A DNA stretch of 64,000 nt from Rhizobiales bacterium 2SD (lineage in GTDB: Bacteria; Pseudomonadota; Alphaproteobacteria; Rhizobiales; Beijerinckiaceae). The notes beneath the pieces are model-generated. The model worked only from the letters and a program-made list of their open reading frames with translations, was not told the origin of the DNA and ran no database searches. Shown piece after piece: positions 52,858-61,022 of this stretch (position 1 is the first letter of the stretch; every line of letters starts with the position of its first letter). The translations under genes were made by a program, and so were the position numbers. The stretch is from the NCBI GenBank assembly GCA_005502805.1, contig SCMY01000005.1, positions 186,001 to 250,000 of the forward strand. Reading direction: 5' to 3'.

Positions 52858-53082
52858 TCAGGCGGCGCGCCGGCCGCTTGTGCCGAGTAGTTCCCAGCCC
52901 TTTGCGGTCACCGCGATCAGCTTGCCCTGACGCGCGAGATAGCCGTGCTCGACCGCGTCCTCCCACACTGTCAGGCGCGGGCAGGAGGTGCGCCAGGTTT
53001 CCATGAGGTCGGCATGGGAGCGCTCATCGCGAGAAACCCATTCGACAAGGTCGAGGATGAGCGGATCGTCTTCGGCAAGCAT
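52858..53082 (-). CDS. Small conserved helical protein
   Basis: A 74-residue protein (LILDLVEWVSRDERSHADLMETWRT...LTVWEDAVEHGYL) predicted to be mostly helical with a short beta hairpin, resembling a winged-helix. I have seen similar small proteins in Hyphomicrobiales but know no name or function. GAGG lies 6 bases before the ATG. It is convergent with the ATPase gene, with only 6 bases between stops. Confidence 0.7.
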   Translation of the reverse strand: MLAEDDPLILDLVEWVSRDERSHADLMETWRTSCPRLTVWEDAVEHGYLARQGKLIAVTAKGWELLGTSGRRAA

Positions 53083-53155
53083 CGCAGCCTCGCCTTCCGA
53101 TAAGGGCAGGGCGCGATGATAGCGTTCCTCAGCCAGCCGGAAAAGCCGGCGCCGT

Positions 53156-54409
53156 TCACTCTCCGGCCGGAGGGGTCGGCGCCTTCGGCCGCCGGCCCAG
53201 CGGCGCCACCGGGCGCTCTGTCCGGTACTGTCCGCGCGCGATCGCGGTGAACAGCAGCGCGACCGCCGTCAGCGTCATAAGCCACCATGTCTGGAACGAG
53301 GCGAAGCCGAGCGCCGCGAGCGCGAAGGCCGTGACATAGGCCGCGACGCCGCCGGCGGCCAGTGCACCCGGCATGCGGCCGGCGGCGCTGACCGCGAAAT
53401 AGAGGCAGAGCCCCGCGGTCGCCGCGCCGACCAAGCCGAGCTCGTACCAGGTCTCGAACAGGATCGTGCTCGGCACTTCGAGTGGCAGCGCTCCGGTGGT
53501 GCGGCCACGCAGTACGGTATCGAGCCCGTGCCCGGTGATGAGCTGTACCGGACGGCTGGAAATGATGTCCGCCCAGATATCGAGGCCGGCGCCGACCGTG
53601 CTGAACACCGCCGGCGAGAGCCGGAAGAACGGCAGCAGCAGGAAAGGCAGCAGCGGGGCGAGCAGCATCAGCCCGGCCATGATCCCCCCCATCAGCCTGG
53701 CACCGACGATGCGGTTGGCGCTGACGGCGCCGAAGGCGATTGCGCCGCAGAGCATCGCCATCGCCTCGCCATCCTCGATGCGCGAGAGGGCGAGCAGGCC
53801 GACGGCGAGCGCCAGCCCGAGCGCGGTCAGCCCGCGTTCGCGCGAGAGCAGCCAGGCGAGCGCCGGCCACGCCATGATCAGCACGACGCTGACGCCGCGC
53901 TCGACGCTGCCCGCGGCGTCGGCCGCGCGCGAGTCGATCGGTCCCAGCGCCTCGGTCAGCAGCAGGCCGAGGGCGAAGATCGCTGCGGTTCCGGCACCGA
54001 GTGCCGCCAGGTTGAGGTTCGAGGCGCGCATCCGTTCCGGCAGCGCGGCCGCGCCGGCAAAACCCAACGCCACGGCAAGGAAGAGATTAGCGGCCTTCTC
54101 CGTGGCCGAACCGGTATAGGGGCTCCAGACCAGCGAGAGCACGGCCCAACCCACTAGCGCCCACAATGTCAGCCCGGCGCGGCTGAACAGCGACGCCTTG
54201 ACGTTCCCGGCGAACCAGCGCGGCGCCTCGATCAGTGCCGCGATCACCAACAGGATGACGCCGATCGGCACCAGCACGACGGCGGCCCGGCGCGACACCA
54301 GCGAGGCCAGCGGTAGAGCAAGCGCCAGCGTCGCGAAGCCGATGCGGCGCAGTAGCAATGCTGCGTCGGTGGCAGGATCGAGAGGCGTCTGGGCGTTCGG
54401 GCGGATCAT
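53156..54409 (-). CDS. O-antigen ligase/Wzy-like membrane protein
   Basis: A 417-residue protein with about ten to twelve helices. The long periplasmic loop carries ITGHGLDTVLRG and LFETWYELGLVGA, as in the Wzy_C/WaaL family that joins or polymerises lipid-linked glycans; the usual His-Asn in the loop is not evident. Start uncertain: ATG 54409 gives a soluble N-terminal tail of about 25 residues; the frame opens at 54529. No glycan genes are next to it. Confidence 0.75.
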   Translation of the reverse strand: MIRPNAQTPLDPATDAALLLRRIGFATLALALPLASLVSRRAAVVLVPIGVILLVIAALIEAPRWFAGNVKASLFSRAGLTLWALVGWAVLSLVWSPYTGSATEKAANLFLAVALGFAGAAALPERMRASNLNLAALGAGTAAIFALGLLLTEALGPIDSRAADAAGSVERGVSVVLIMAWPALAWLLSRERGLTALGLALAVGLLALSRIEDGEAMAMLCGAIAFGAVSANRIVGARLMGGIMAGLMLLAPLLPFLLLPFFRLSPAVFSTVGAGLDIWADIISSRPVQLITGHGLDTVLRGRTTGALPLEVPSTILFETWYELGLVGAATAGLCLYFAVSAAGRMPGALAAGGVAAYVTAFALAALGFASFQTWWLMTLTAVALLFTAIARGQYRTERPVAPLGRRPKAPTPPAGE

Positions 54410-54541
54410 GGGCAAGCGGGCACTCGGCAGGCCGCGCCCGGCCAGGATGCCGGGAACAGCCCAGTCCACCCTAGCGTCCGCTGCGAGCTGCGACTGTAGG
54501 TGCGCTGCAACACTGGCAAATGATCTCATCCAGTTTGGAAC

Positions 54542-54574
54542 AGTGAGAGTTCACTGGCCGCCGGAACGGTTCCG
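54542..54574. promoter_or_regulatory. Two palindromes upstream of the DUF2478 gene
   Basis: AGTGA-GAGT-TCACT (54542-54555) and CGGAAC-G-GTTCCG (54562-54574, perfect) lie just before the start of the DUF2478-mobA genes and beyond the start of the divergent membrane-protein gene. Either could be an operator. They do not look like the classic ModE box. Confidence 0.45.
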
Positions 54575-54588
54575 TGAGATGAGGGGTG

Positions 54589-55107
54589 ATGACTGCTCCG
54601 CTTGCCGCGATCGTCTATTCCTCGGGCTTTCCCATCGACGACCTGATGGCGGAAGTTGCCGAAGGCCTGAAGCGTGAAGCCTTTCGGCTCTGCGGCGTCG
54701 TCCAGCACAACACGGGCGATTGCGCGGACGGCTGCGCCAGCATGGCGCTCGAGGATCTCGCCTCCGGCCGGCGCTTTCCGATCAGCGAGGATCGTGGAGC
54801 CTCGTCAGCGGGCTGCCGGCTCGATCCGGCCGGGCTCGCCGCCGCCGGCGCCGCCATCTCAAGTGCGCTGTCCGGGCCGGTCGATCTCGTCATCGTCAAC
54901 AAGTTCGGCAAGCAGGAGGTGCTTGGCCAGGGCCTGCGCGCCGAAATCGCCGCAGGCGTTGTCGCAGGGTTGCCGCTGCTGATCGCGGTGCGCGACGACA
55001 TGCTCGCCGCCTGGGCGGGCTTTGCCGGCGAGGAGTGGCAACGTCTACCGCCCGAGCATGAAGCTGTGATGGATTGGGCGATGGCGGCGTTGCGCCTGCC
55101 GGCCTGA
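54589..55107 (+). CDS. DUF2478 family protein
   Basis: A 172-residue cytoplasmic protein with an alpha/beta nucleotide-binding-like layout: GLKREAFRLCGVVQHN, a central region with DCADGCASMALEDLASG, and a Walker-B-like LVIVNKFGKQE. DUF2478 genes usually lie in molybdenum cofactor or molybdate transport clusters, as here, ahead of mobA; it resembles the THEP1-like P-loop folds but a classic Walker A is not seen (SSGFPIDDLM occupies that place). Function unknown. GTG 54586 is an alternative start. Confidence 0.78.
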   Translation: MTAPLAAIVYSSGFPIDDLMAEVAEGLKREAFRLCGVVQHNTGDCADGCASMALEDLASGRRFPISEDRGASSAGCRLDPAGLAAAGAAISSALSGPVDLVIVNKFGKQEVLGQGLRAEIAAGVVAGLPLLIAVRDDMLAAWAGFAGEEWQRLPPEHEAVMDWAMAALRLPA

Positions 55108-55161
55108 TGTCGAAACGCTGATGCTCGGTCGAAGTCAGCCCCGCAAGCGTGCCCGAACGTG

Positions 55162-55791
55162 ATGGCGACCGGGCCTGAAACCCTTGGCTTACTCCTTGCC
55201 GGTGGGCTCGCCCGCCGCATGGGCGGTGGCGACAAGCCGCTACGGACGATTGCCGGGCGCACCTTCCTCGCCCATGTGATCGAGCGGCTCGGCCCGCAAT
55301 GCGACGGGCTCCTGCTCAGCGCCAACGACGATCCGAGCCGCTTTGCCGAATACGGCTTGCCGGTCGTCGTCGACAGCGTGCCGGGGTTCGCCGGGCCTCT
55401 CGCCGGCATCCTTGCTGGGCTCGACTGGATGGGGATGAACAGGCCGGGCGCTGATTGGCTGGTCAGTGTCGCCGCCGACACGCCCTTCATACCGCGCGAC
55501 CTGGTGGCGAGGCTGCAGGCGGCTCGCGCCTCGGCAGGTGTCCCGCTCGCCTGCGCGGCGTCGGGCGGCTGGACCCATCCGGTCATCGGGCTTTGGCCGG
55601 TCTCGCTGCGCGACGACCTGCGTCATGCGCTCGCGGTCGAGGATGAGCGCAAGGTCGGTCGCTGGGCCGCTCGCCATGGCGTCGTCGCGGTCGAATGGCC
55701 GGCGGTGCCGGTCGATCCATTCTTCAATGCCAACCAGCCGGCTGATCTCGCCGAGGCGGAGCGGCTCTACAGCCTGCTCGGTCCTGATTGA
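55162..55791 (+). CDS. mobA: Molybdenum cofactor guanylyltransferase
   Basis: Transfers GMP from GTP to molybdopterin to make the bis-MGD cofactor of the DMSO-reductase family. The signature [16 protein letters not shown] (residues about 12-27) binds [13 protein letters not shown] holds the metal-binding Asp. The 209-residue length is typical. The ATG at 55162 has no clear ribosome site; GTG 55159 is adjacent. It follows DUF2478 by 54 bases. Confidence 0.93.
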   Translation: MATGPETLGLLLAGGLARRMGGGDKPLRTIAGRTFLAHVIERLGPQCDGLLLSANDDPSRFAEYGLPVVVDSVPGFAGPLAGILAGLDWMGMNRPGADWLVSVAADTPFIPRDLVARLQAARASAGVPLACAASGGWTHPVIGLWPVSLRDDLRHALAVEDERKVGRWAARHGVVAVEWPAVPVDPFFNANQPADLAEAERLYSLLGPD

Positions 55792-55795
55792 GGCC

Positions 55796-55812
55796 GGGCG
55801 GGCCGGCCGCCC
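55796..55812. terminator. Short GC hairpin between mobA and SRPBCC genes
   Basis: GGGCGG (55796-55801) pairs with 55807-55812 around a five-base loop. Convergent gene ends; no T-run, so weak support. Confidence 0.35.
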
Positions 55813-55819
55813 CTGTGCC

Positions 55820-56221
55820 TCAAGCCTCCAGCAGGGCTTTCAGGCGTGCGAGATCGGCTGCTACCCATTCGGCATCGCGGGCGAAGTCGTCATCGGTCAT
55901 CTCCGGGCGCCGGAACAGCGTGAACACCACCTCGCTGCCGCTGCCGTTCGCGAGCGCCCGCATCGGGTTGTGCATCGGCGTACCGTTGTCGGGCACGACG
56001 GCATGGTCGAGGACACCGTAGCGATTGGGCTCGCTGAACATCACCCGCATCGCCCCCATTGGTGTCTTCACGCGATAGGTCATGCCCTCGACATGGCTGA
56101 ACTCGCCGCCCAATCCTTCCGCCCATTTCTGGAAGTTCATGGGCTCGGCGAGGAAGCCGTAGACCACTTCGATCGGCCGGGTGATCGCGATGCTGATATG
56201 GCGCGCTGGCAGGACGGTCAT
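55820..56221 (-). CDS. SRPBCC/polyketide-cyclase-like protein
   Basis: A 133-residue START-like ligand-binding protein: ISIAITRPIEVVYGFLAEPMNFQKW at the start (first helix and strand of the fold), then GEFSHVEGMTYRV and a long C-terminal helix. Such proteins bind hydrophobic ligands; no function can be assigned. AGGAGATC precedes the ATG. Monocistronic, divergent from the VOC gene across a 159-bp gap. Confidence 0.8.
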   Translation of the reverse strand: MTVLPARHISIAITRPIEVVYGFLAEPMNFQKWAEGLGGEFSHVEGMTYRVKTPMGAMRVMFSEPNRYGVLDHAVVPDNGTPMHNPMRALANGSGSEVVFTLFRRPEMTDDDFARDAEWVAADLARLKALLEA

Positions 56222-56380
56222 GATCGGATCTCCTGTATTTCAATGTCGGAACATAACATGAACAAAATTGCCTGTCATCGCGGATCGGTGATGGCTGTGC
56301 GCGAGCTTGCCGCGGATCGATCAAGAATCCGCCGGCTTCGCCCACCCTCTATTCCAGCGGCGACGGATCGGAGATTCGAC

Positions 56381-57142
56381 ATGAAGCAGACCATCGGCTT
56401 GGGCCTGGCGATTTTCGTGCAGCACGGGCGTGAGCAGGAGGCCGCGGATTTCTACAGCGAGGCCTTCGAGGCGCGGCAGCTCAAGACATACAGAATCGAC
56501 GGCGAGCTAGCCGGCGTGGAGATGCTCATCGGTGGAACCCTCGTCTCCGTCGCCGGCTCCAATCCGCGCCGCGAGGAGGAGCCGTCCTATGGCGGCCCGT
56601 TCTTCCCGAAGGCCGCCGGCGCCGTCAGCATGACGATCCTGCTGACGGTTCCCGATATCGAGGTGTGCTTCGCGCAGGCGATCGTCGCGGGCGCCGCACT
56701 GCGCGACCGCGTCCAGACCGACACCGAAGGCCGGCGGGTCGCCTCGCTGTTCGATCCGTTCGGGCACATCTGGATGCTGACGGAGCGGCGGACGGATATG
56801 GAGAAGTCCCGACCAGCTCGTGATGCAAGCCGACAGACCCGGCGCTCCGGCGCTCCGGGCCTAGTTTCGGAGCCGGTTGGCTTTACTCGATCACGATCCG
56901 GGGCGCTGCCCGGGCCGGCCCGGCTAGGCCGGCCTTCACCTGCCGTGCCAGGGCGACATAGGCCTTGGCATGGGCGCTGTCGGGATCGCTCGCCACGATC
57001 GGGCGGCCGCCATCGGAGGTCTCGCGGATCGGCATGGCGAGCGGGATCTCGCCGAGGAACGGCACATGGAGCCGTTCCGCCTCGTGCCGGGCGCCGCCAT
57101 GGGCGAAGATGTCGGAGCGGTGGCCGCATTCCGGGCAGATGA
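56381..57142 (+). CDS. VOC (PhnB/glyoxalase-like) protein with read-through 3' end
   Basis: The first about 140 codons encode a VOC-fold protein: GLGLAIFVQHGREQEAADFY, SMTILLTVPDIEVCFAQA and SLFDPFGHIWMLTERR, the last being the usual final strand of the domain. Instead of stopping near 56810, the frame remains open to a TGA at 57140-57142, running 260 bases antisense into mrp, with an Arg/Gly/Pro-rich tail that has no family resemblance. A TGA in the next frame at 56820-56822 would end a normal-length protein, so a frameshift or lost stop codon is likely. GGAG precedes ATG 56381. Related VOC proteins are metal-binding lyases or resistance proteins. Confidence 0.65.
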   Translation: MKQTIGLGLAIFVQHGREQEAADFYSEAFEARQLKTYRIDGELAGVEMLIGGTLVSVAGSNPRREEEPSYGGPFFPKAAGAVSMTILLTVPDIEVCFAQAIVAGAALRDRVQTDTEGRRVASLFDPFGHIWMLTERRTDMEKSRPARDASRQTRRSGAPGLVSEPVGFTRSRSGALPGPARLGRPSPAVPGRHRPWHGRCRDRSPRSGGRHRRSRGSAWRAGSRRGTAHGAVPPRAGRRHGRRCRSGGRIPGR

Positions 57143-58013
57143 AATAGCTCATGTTCTCGACGATGCCGAGGATCGGCACCTCGACCTTCTTGAACATGGC
57201 GACGCCGCGGCGGGCGTCGAGCAGGGCAAGGTCTTGCGGCGTCGAGACGATTACGGCTCCGGCGAGCGGTGTCTGCTGCGCCATGGTGAGCTGGGCGTCG
57301 CCCGTGCCGGGCGGCATGTCGACGACCAGCACGTCGAGCTCGCCCCAGGCGACCTCGCGCAGCATCTGGGTGATCGCCGAGATCACCATCGGCCCGCGCC
57401 AGATCATCGGCGTCTCCTCGTCGATCAGGAAGCCGATCGACATGATCTTCAGGCCATAGGCCTCCATCGGCGCCAACGTGCGACCGGAAACCAGTCGCGG
57501 CTTGCCTGTGATGCCGAAGATCTTCGGCACCGAGGGGCCGTAGATGTCGGCGTCGAGCACACCGACCTTGAGGCCGAGCGTGGCGAGGCCCACAGCGAGA
57601 TTGGCCGTGGTGGTCGACTTGCCGACGCCACCCTTGCCGCTCGCCACCGCGATGATCTGCTTGACGCCAGGGATGCCGGCCGCCTTCGGCACCGGCCCAC
57701 CGGGGCCGGGCTGGCCATGCGCCTGCCGGCGCGCTTCAGCCGCTTGCGAGGGCGCGCGCCCGGGCGCCTTGTCGGCGGTGAGGCCGACAAGCACCTGCGT
57801 CACGCCGGGAATGCCGCTGACCGCGCTTTCCGCCGCCTTGCGCACCGGCTCCATCGCACCGGCTTCGGTCGCGTCGATGCCGATCGCGAAGATCACCTTG
57901 CCGCCGTCGATCAGGATGTCGCCAATGCGGCCGGACGCCGCCAGCGATTGCCCGCTCGCCGGCAGCTTCACCAGTTCGAGCGCGCGCAGGATGTCGTTTT
58001 GCGAAAGGGCCAC
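56883..58013 (-). CDS. Mrp/NBP35-family iron-sulfur carrier ATPase
   Basis: A 376-residue protein: N-terminal DUF59/MIP18-like domain (about residues 1-85), a Pro/Ala-rich linker, then the ParA-like ATPase with deviant Walker A SGKGGVGKST at 125-134 and a C-terminal CPEC (FICPECGH) that binds the bridging Fe-S cluster. It carries Fe-S clusters to target proteins. I start it at GTG 58013, with GGAG 8 bases upstream; upstream in-frame sequence is not family-like. It follows the TusA-like gene by 29 bases and overlaps the VOC read-through. Confidence 0.92.
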   Translation of the reverse strand: MALSQNDILRALELVKLPASGQSLAASGRIGDILIDGGKVIFAIGIDATEAGAMEPVRKAAESAVSGIPGVTQVLVGLTADKAPGRAPSQAAEARRQAHGQPGPGGPVPKAAGIPGVKQIIAVASGKGGVGKSTTTANLAVGLATLGLKVGVLDADIYGPSVPKIFGITGKPRLVSGRTLAPMEAYGLKIMSIGFLIDEETPMIWRGPMVISAITQMLREVAWGELDVLVVDMPPGTGDAQLTMAQQTPLAGAVIVSTPQDLALLDARRGVAMFKKVEVPILGIVENMSYFICPECGHRSDIFAHGGARHEAERLHVPFLGEIPLAMPIRETSDGGRPIVASDPDSAHAKAYVALARQVKAGLAGPARAAPRIVIE

Positions 58014-58042
58014 GATCTCGGCTCCGTTATTCTGGCGCGACG

Positions 58043-58285
58043 CTAGGCCGCGGCCTTGCGGATGTGGAAGGTCAGGAGCCGGCCCTCGGTGCTGCTGTGC
58101 TCCAGCGAAGCACTGCTTTCCCGGACGAGATTGGGGATGTCGATGGCGGCCATTGGGTCGGTGCACGCGACGACGAGCAGCGTGCCTGGCGCCGCGCCGA
58201 GCAGCGCCTTGCGTACGTGCAGAGCCGGATGCGGGCATTTGAGGCCGCGCAGGTCGAGCGGAATCGAGATCATGTCGCGTTTCAT
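58043..58285 (-). CDS. TusA-like sulfur carrier protein
   Basis: An 80-residue SirA/TusA-fold protein with the CPxP motif (LDLRGLKCPHPALHVRKAL; Cys17), the Cys that carries persulfide sulfur. TusA proteins deliver sulfur for tRNA thiolation and molybdenum cofactor synthesis; its place between Mrp and Moco genes fits sulfur handling. Start uncertain: ATG 58285 or 58273, neither with a good ribosome site. Confidence 0.85.
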   Translation of the reverse strand: MKRDMISIPLDLRGLKCPHPALHVRKALLGAAPGTLLVVACTDPMAAIDIPNLVRESSASLEHSSTEGRLLTFHIRKAAA

Positions 58286-58463
58286 ATGATGGCTTTTCGA
58301 GCAGCGGCAACAGTGCGCTCGCTGCAAATCGGCGCCGACACGATCTGGGCGGGACTGCAGGAGGGGAGGGGCGGTACTGGACAGACCGGCCATTTCCGCC
58401 GATCTGCATGAGGGCGGCTTGGCTCGGGTTCGCGCCCGGTTCGATTATTGGAATGGGGTGTCG

Positions 58464-58994
58464 ATGCGTGTAATCGGGCTGGCGGGCTGGAGCGGGGCCG
58501 GGAAGACCACCTTGGTGACCAGGTTGATCCCGGAATTCAACCGCCGTGGCGTCAAGGTCTCGACGATCAAGCATGCTCATCACGCCTTCGATCTGGATAC
58601 CCCCGGAAAGGATTCCTGGGCGCATCGACAGGCCGGTGCTGCCGAGGTGCTGATCGCGTCGGCAAGGCGCTGGGCGCTGCTGCATGAATTGCGCGACGAG
58701 CCCGAGCCTGCCCTCCCGGAATTGCTGGCTCGGCTGTCGCCGGTCGATCTCGTCATCGTCGAAGGCTTCAGGCACGGTCCGCATGCCAGGCTGGAGGTCT
58801 ATCGTGCCGCCAATGGCAAGCCACCCTTGCACCCGGAGGATCCCAGCATCGTCGCGATCGCCAGCGACATCGCTTTTCCGGAAGCCGGTCGGCCGGTGAT
58901 CGGGCTCGACGACGTGCCGGCCATCGCCGATTGTCTCCTCGCGCAGGCGCAGCCGCTCGAAACGGTCCTAGCGCTGGCGAAACGGGAGACCTGA
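58464..58994 (+). CDS. mobB: Molybdopterin-guanine dinucleotide biosynthesis adapter protein
   Basis: A 176-residue P-loop GTP-binding protein that assists MobA. Walker A is GWSGAGKT at residues 8-15; STIKHAHHAFDLDTPGKDSW and LVIVEGFRHG are characteristic. ATG 58464 has GGGG upstream; the frame opens at 58419. It is two bases ahead of moeA and forms an operon with it. Confidence 0.92.
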   Translation: MRVIGLAGWSGAGKTTLVTRLIPEFNRRGVKVSTIKHAHHAFDLDTPGKDSWAHRQAGAAEVLIASARRWALLHELRDEPEPALPELLARLSPVDLVIVEGFRHGPHARLEVYRAANGKPPLHPEDPSIVAIASDIAFPEAGRPVIGLDDVPAIADCLLAQAQPLETVLALAKRET

Positions 58995-58996
58995 CG

Positions 58997-60247
58997 ATGG
59001 CGCAGCTCAGCGCGGGTGCCGAGGCTTTCGAGCCGATGCTCACGATCGAGCAGGCGGCTGAGCGCGCCGCCGAGCGCGTCACGGCCGTTACCGGTATTGA
59101 GACGGTCCCGCTCGCCGCGGCTGACGGGCGCGTCCTGGCGCTGGATGTCGCCGCGCCGGTCGACCTTCCACCCTTCGCCAATTCAGCGGTCGACGGTTAT
59201 GCGGTCCGTTTCGCCGATCTGGCGCCGGGAGGCACGCGTCTACCCTTGTCCGGCCGGGTCGCAGCCGGCTCCACCGCGAAGGGGATCGCGACAGAGGCGG
59301 TGGCCGTGCGCGTCTTTACCGGCGCGCCGATGCCGGCCGGCGCCGACACTGTCTTCATGCAGGAGGATGTCGCGCTCGGTGAGGGCACGGTCGTGTTGCC
59401 GGCCGGATTGAAGGTTGGCGCCAATGCCCGTCCGGCTGGCGAGGACATTGCTCGCGGCGGGCTGGCGCTCGCCGCCGGCAGGCGGCTGCGTCCTCAGGAC
59501 CTGGCTCTGCTGGCCGCGCTCGGGGTGGCCGAGGTGACGGTACGCCGCCGCCTTCGCGTCGCGATTTTTTCCACCGGCGACGAACTCAACGAACCTGGAG
59601 CCATGCTGCCGCCGGCAGGCATCTATGACGCCAATCGCAGCCTGCTGCGGGCGCTCGTCGCCCGCTGTGGCGCGGAGGTCGTCGATCTCGGCATCCTGCG
59701 CGATGAGCCGACGGGGCTTGCCGGTCGGCTGCGCGAAGCGGCCGGGCATTGCGACCTGATCCTGACTTCCGGCGGCGTCTCGATCGGCGAAGAGGACCAC
59801 GTCAAGGCCGCGGTCGAACAGGTCGGCGAGCTCGCCTTCTGGCGTATCGCGATCAAGCCGGGTCGGCCGGTGGCGCTGGGCCTCGTCGCTGGCACGCCGC
59901 TCATCGGCCTGCCGGGCAATCCCGTCGCGGTCTTCGTTACCTTCGCTTTCGTCGCCCGCGCGGTGATCGCGTTTCTGTCCGGTATGGCGCCGGTGCGGCT
60001 GCGGGGGCTGCCGGTCAGGCTCGGCTTCTCCTATCGTAAGAAAGCGGGCCGGCGCGAGTATGTCCGCGTTTCACTGATCCCCGGCCCGGATGGCATCGCC
60101 GTGGCGCAGAAGCATCCTCGGGAAGGCGCCGGCGCGTTGACGTCGCTGACCGAGACCGACGGGTTCCTCGAGCTGGCTGACGATCTGACCAATATCTCCG
60201 AGGGCACGATTGCGCCCTTTTTCGCCTATGAGGTGTTGACGGGTTGA
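58997..60247 (+). CDS. moeA: Molybdopterin molybdenumtransferase
   Basis: Inserts molybdate into adenylylated molybdopterin. The 416-residue protein has the domain order of MoeA: PPFANSAVDGYAVR, FTGAPMPAGADTVFMQED, the MoCF-binding TSGGVSIGEEDHVK and GLPGNPVAVFVTF, then the C-terminal beta domain. GGGAG lies about 8 bases before the ATG. Convergent with the TIGR02186 gene, 4 bases between stops and no hairpin. Confidence 0.94.
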   Translation: MAQLSAGAEAFEPMLTIEQAAERAAERVTAVTGIETVPLAAADGRVLALDVAAPVDLPPFANSAVDGYAVRFADLAPGGTRLPLSGRVAAGSTAKGIATEAVAVRVFTGAPMPAGADTVFMQEDVALGEGTVVLPAGLKVGANARPAGEDIARGGLALAAGRRLRPQDLALLAALGVAEVTVRRRLRVAIFSTGDELNEPGAMLPPAGIYDANRSLLRALVARCGAEVVDLGILRDEPTGLAGRLREAAGHCDLILTSGGVSIGEEDHVKAAVEQVGELAFWRIAIKPGRPVALGLVAGTPLIGLPGNPVAVFVTFAFVARAVIAFLSGMAPVRLRGLPVRLGFSYRKKAGRREYVRVSLIPGPDGIAVAQKHPREGAGALTSLTETDGFLELADDLTNISEGTIAPFFAYEVLTG

Positions 60248-60251
60248 TCGG

Positions 60252-61022
60252 TCAGTCGCGCCGGAAGATCACGGTGGCCAGCCAGCCGAACAGCAGCGCC
60301 AGCACTGCCGTCGCCAAGCCGTAGAGAAATGGCCTGTCATGCGCGGCGGAGGCCAGGCTTTGTTCTGCGCCGGTCTTCACCACCTCGAAATTGGTGGTCT
60401 GGCGCGCCAGCACCGAGCCGCCGGCATAGAGCAGCACTTCGACTTCATAGGGGCCGGTCGGCGCGATCGCCGGAATCTTGATCTGCGAGCTGAACAGCGC
60501 TGGCGACAGGAAGGTGACGCCGCGTTCATCGAGCGAATAGAGCTGCTTGCCCTCCAGCGTGCGGATCAGCGCGTCGCGGAAGCGGCCGATATCGAACTCG
60601 AAGTCGAAGCTCCCCTGCGTACGCTGGGCATTGGCGAGGCCGATGCGGTCGCGCCGGGCCGCCTCGTCGGAGAGAATCTCCTTGATCGGGCGGTTTGTCG
60701 CGACCGAGAGATAGATCGAGCGGTCCGGGAAACGGCGCTGGGTGCGGTTGATCCAGAGGGGGCCGACACGCTCCTTCTCGCGCACGATCAGCATGCGCTG
60801 CGGCCCGCGGACGGTGACGACGATATCGTAGGGGTCGGCGCGCGCCACCGAGCGGCCGTCGCGCTCGACCAGCCCGAACACGGCGAGCTGGTCGCCGGTG
60901 AAATTGGAGGCGATCGCGATCCGATGCGTCGACAGGGCCGCGATCAGCGTCTCGGCCTTCGCTGGAACGATGGCGAGCACCGCCAGGCAGGCTGTGGCGA
61001 GGGCGAATGCCGCGCGTCTCAT
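60252..61022 (-). CDS. TIGR02186 family membrane-anchored periplasmic protein
   Basis: A 256-residue alphaproteobacterial family: signal peptide (MRRAAFALATACLAVLAIVPAKA), a periplasmic region (ETLIAALSTHRIAIASNFTG, a TIGR02186 hallmark) and one C-terminal helix (LYGLATAVLALLFGWLATVIF). It regularly accompanies TSUP permeases, as here, with an ATGA overlap. Role unknown; probably an accessory of sulfur-compound transport. Confidence 0.86.
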   Translation of the reverse strand: MRRAAFALATACLAVLAIVPAKAETLIAALSTHRIAIASNFTGDQLAVFGLVERDGRSVARADPYDIVVTVRGPQRMLIVREKERVGPLWINRTQRRFPDRSIYLSVATNRPIKEILSDEAARRDRIGLANAQRTQGSFDFEFDIGRFRDALIRTLEGKQLYSLDERGVTFLSPALFSSQIKIPAIAPTGPYEVEVLLYAGGSVLARQTTNFEVVKTGAEQSLASAAHDRPFLYGLATAVLALLFGWLATVIFRRD

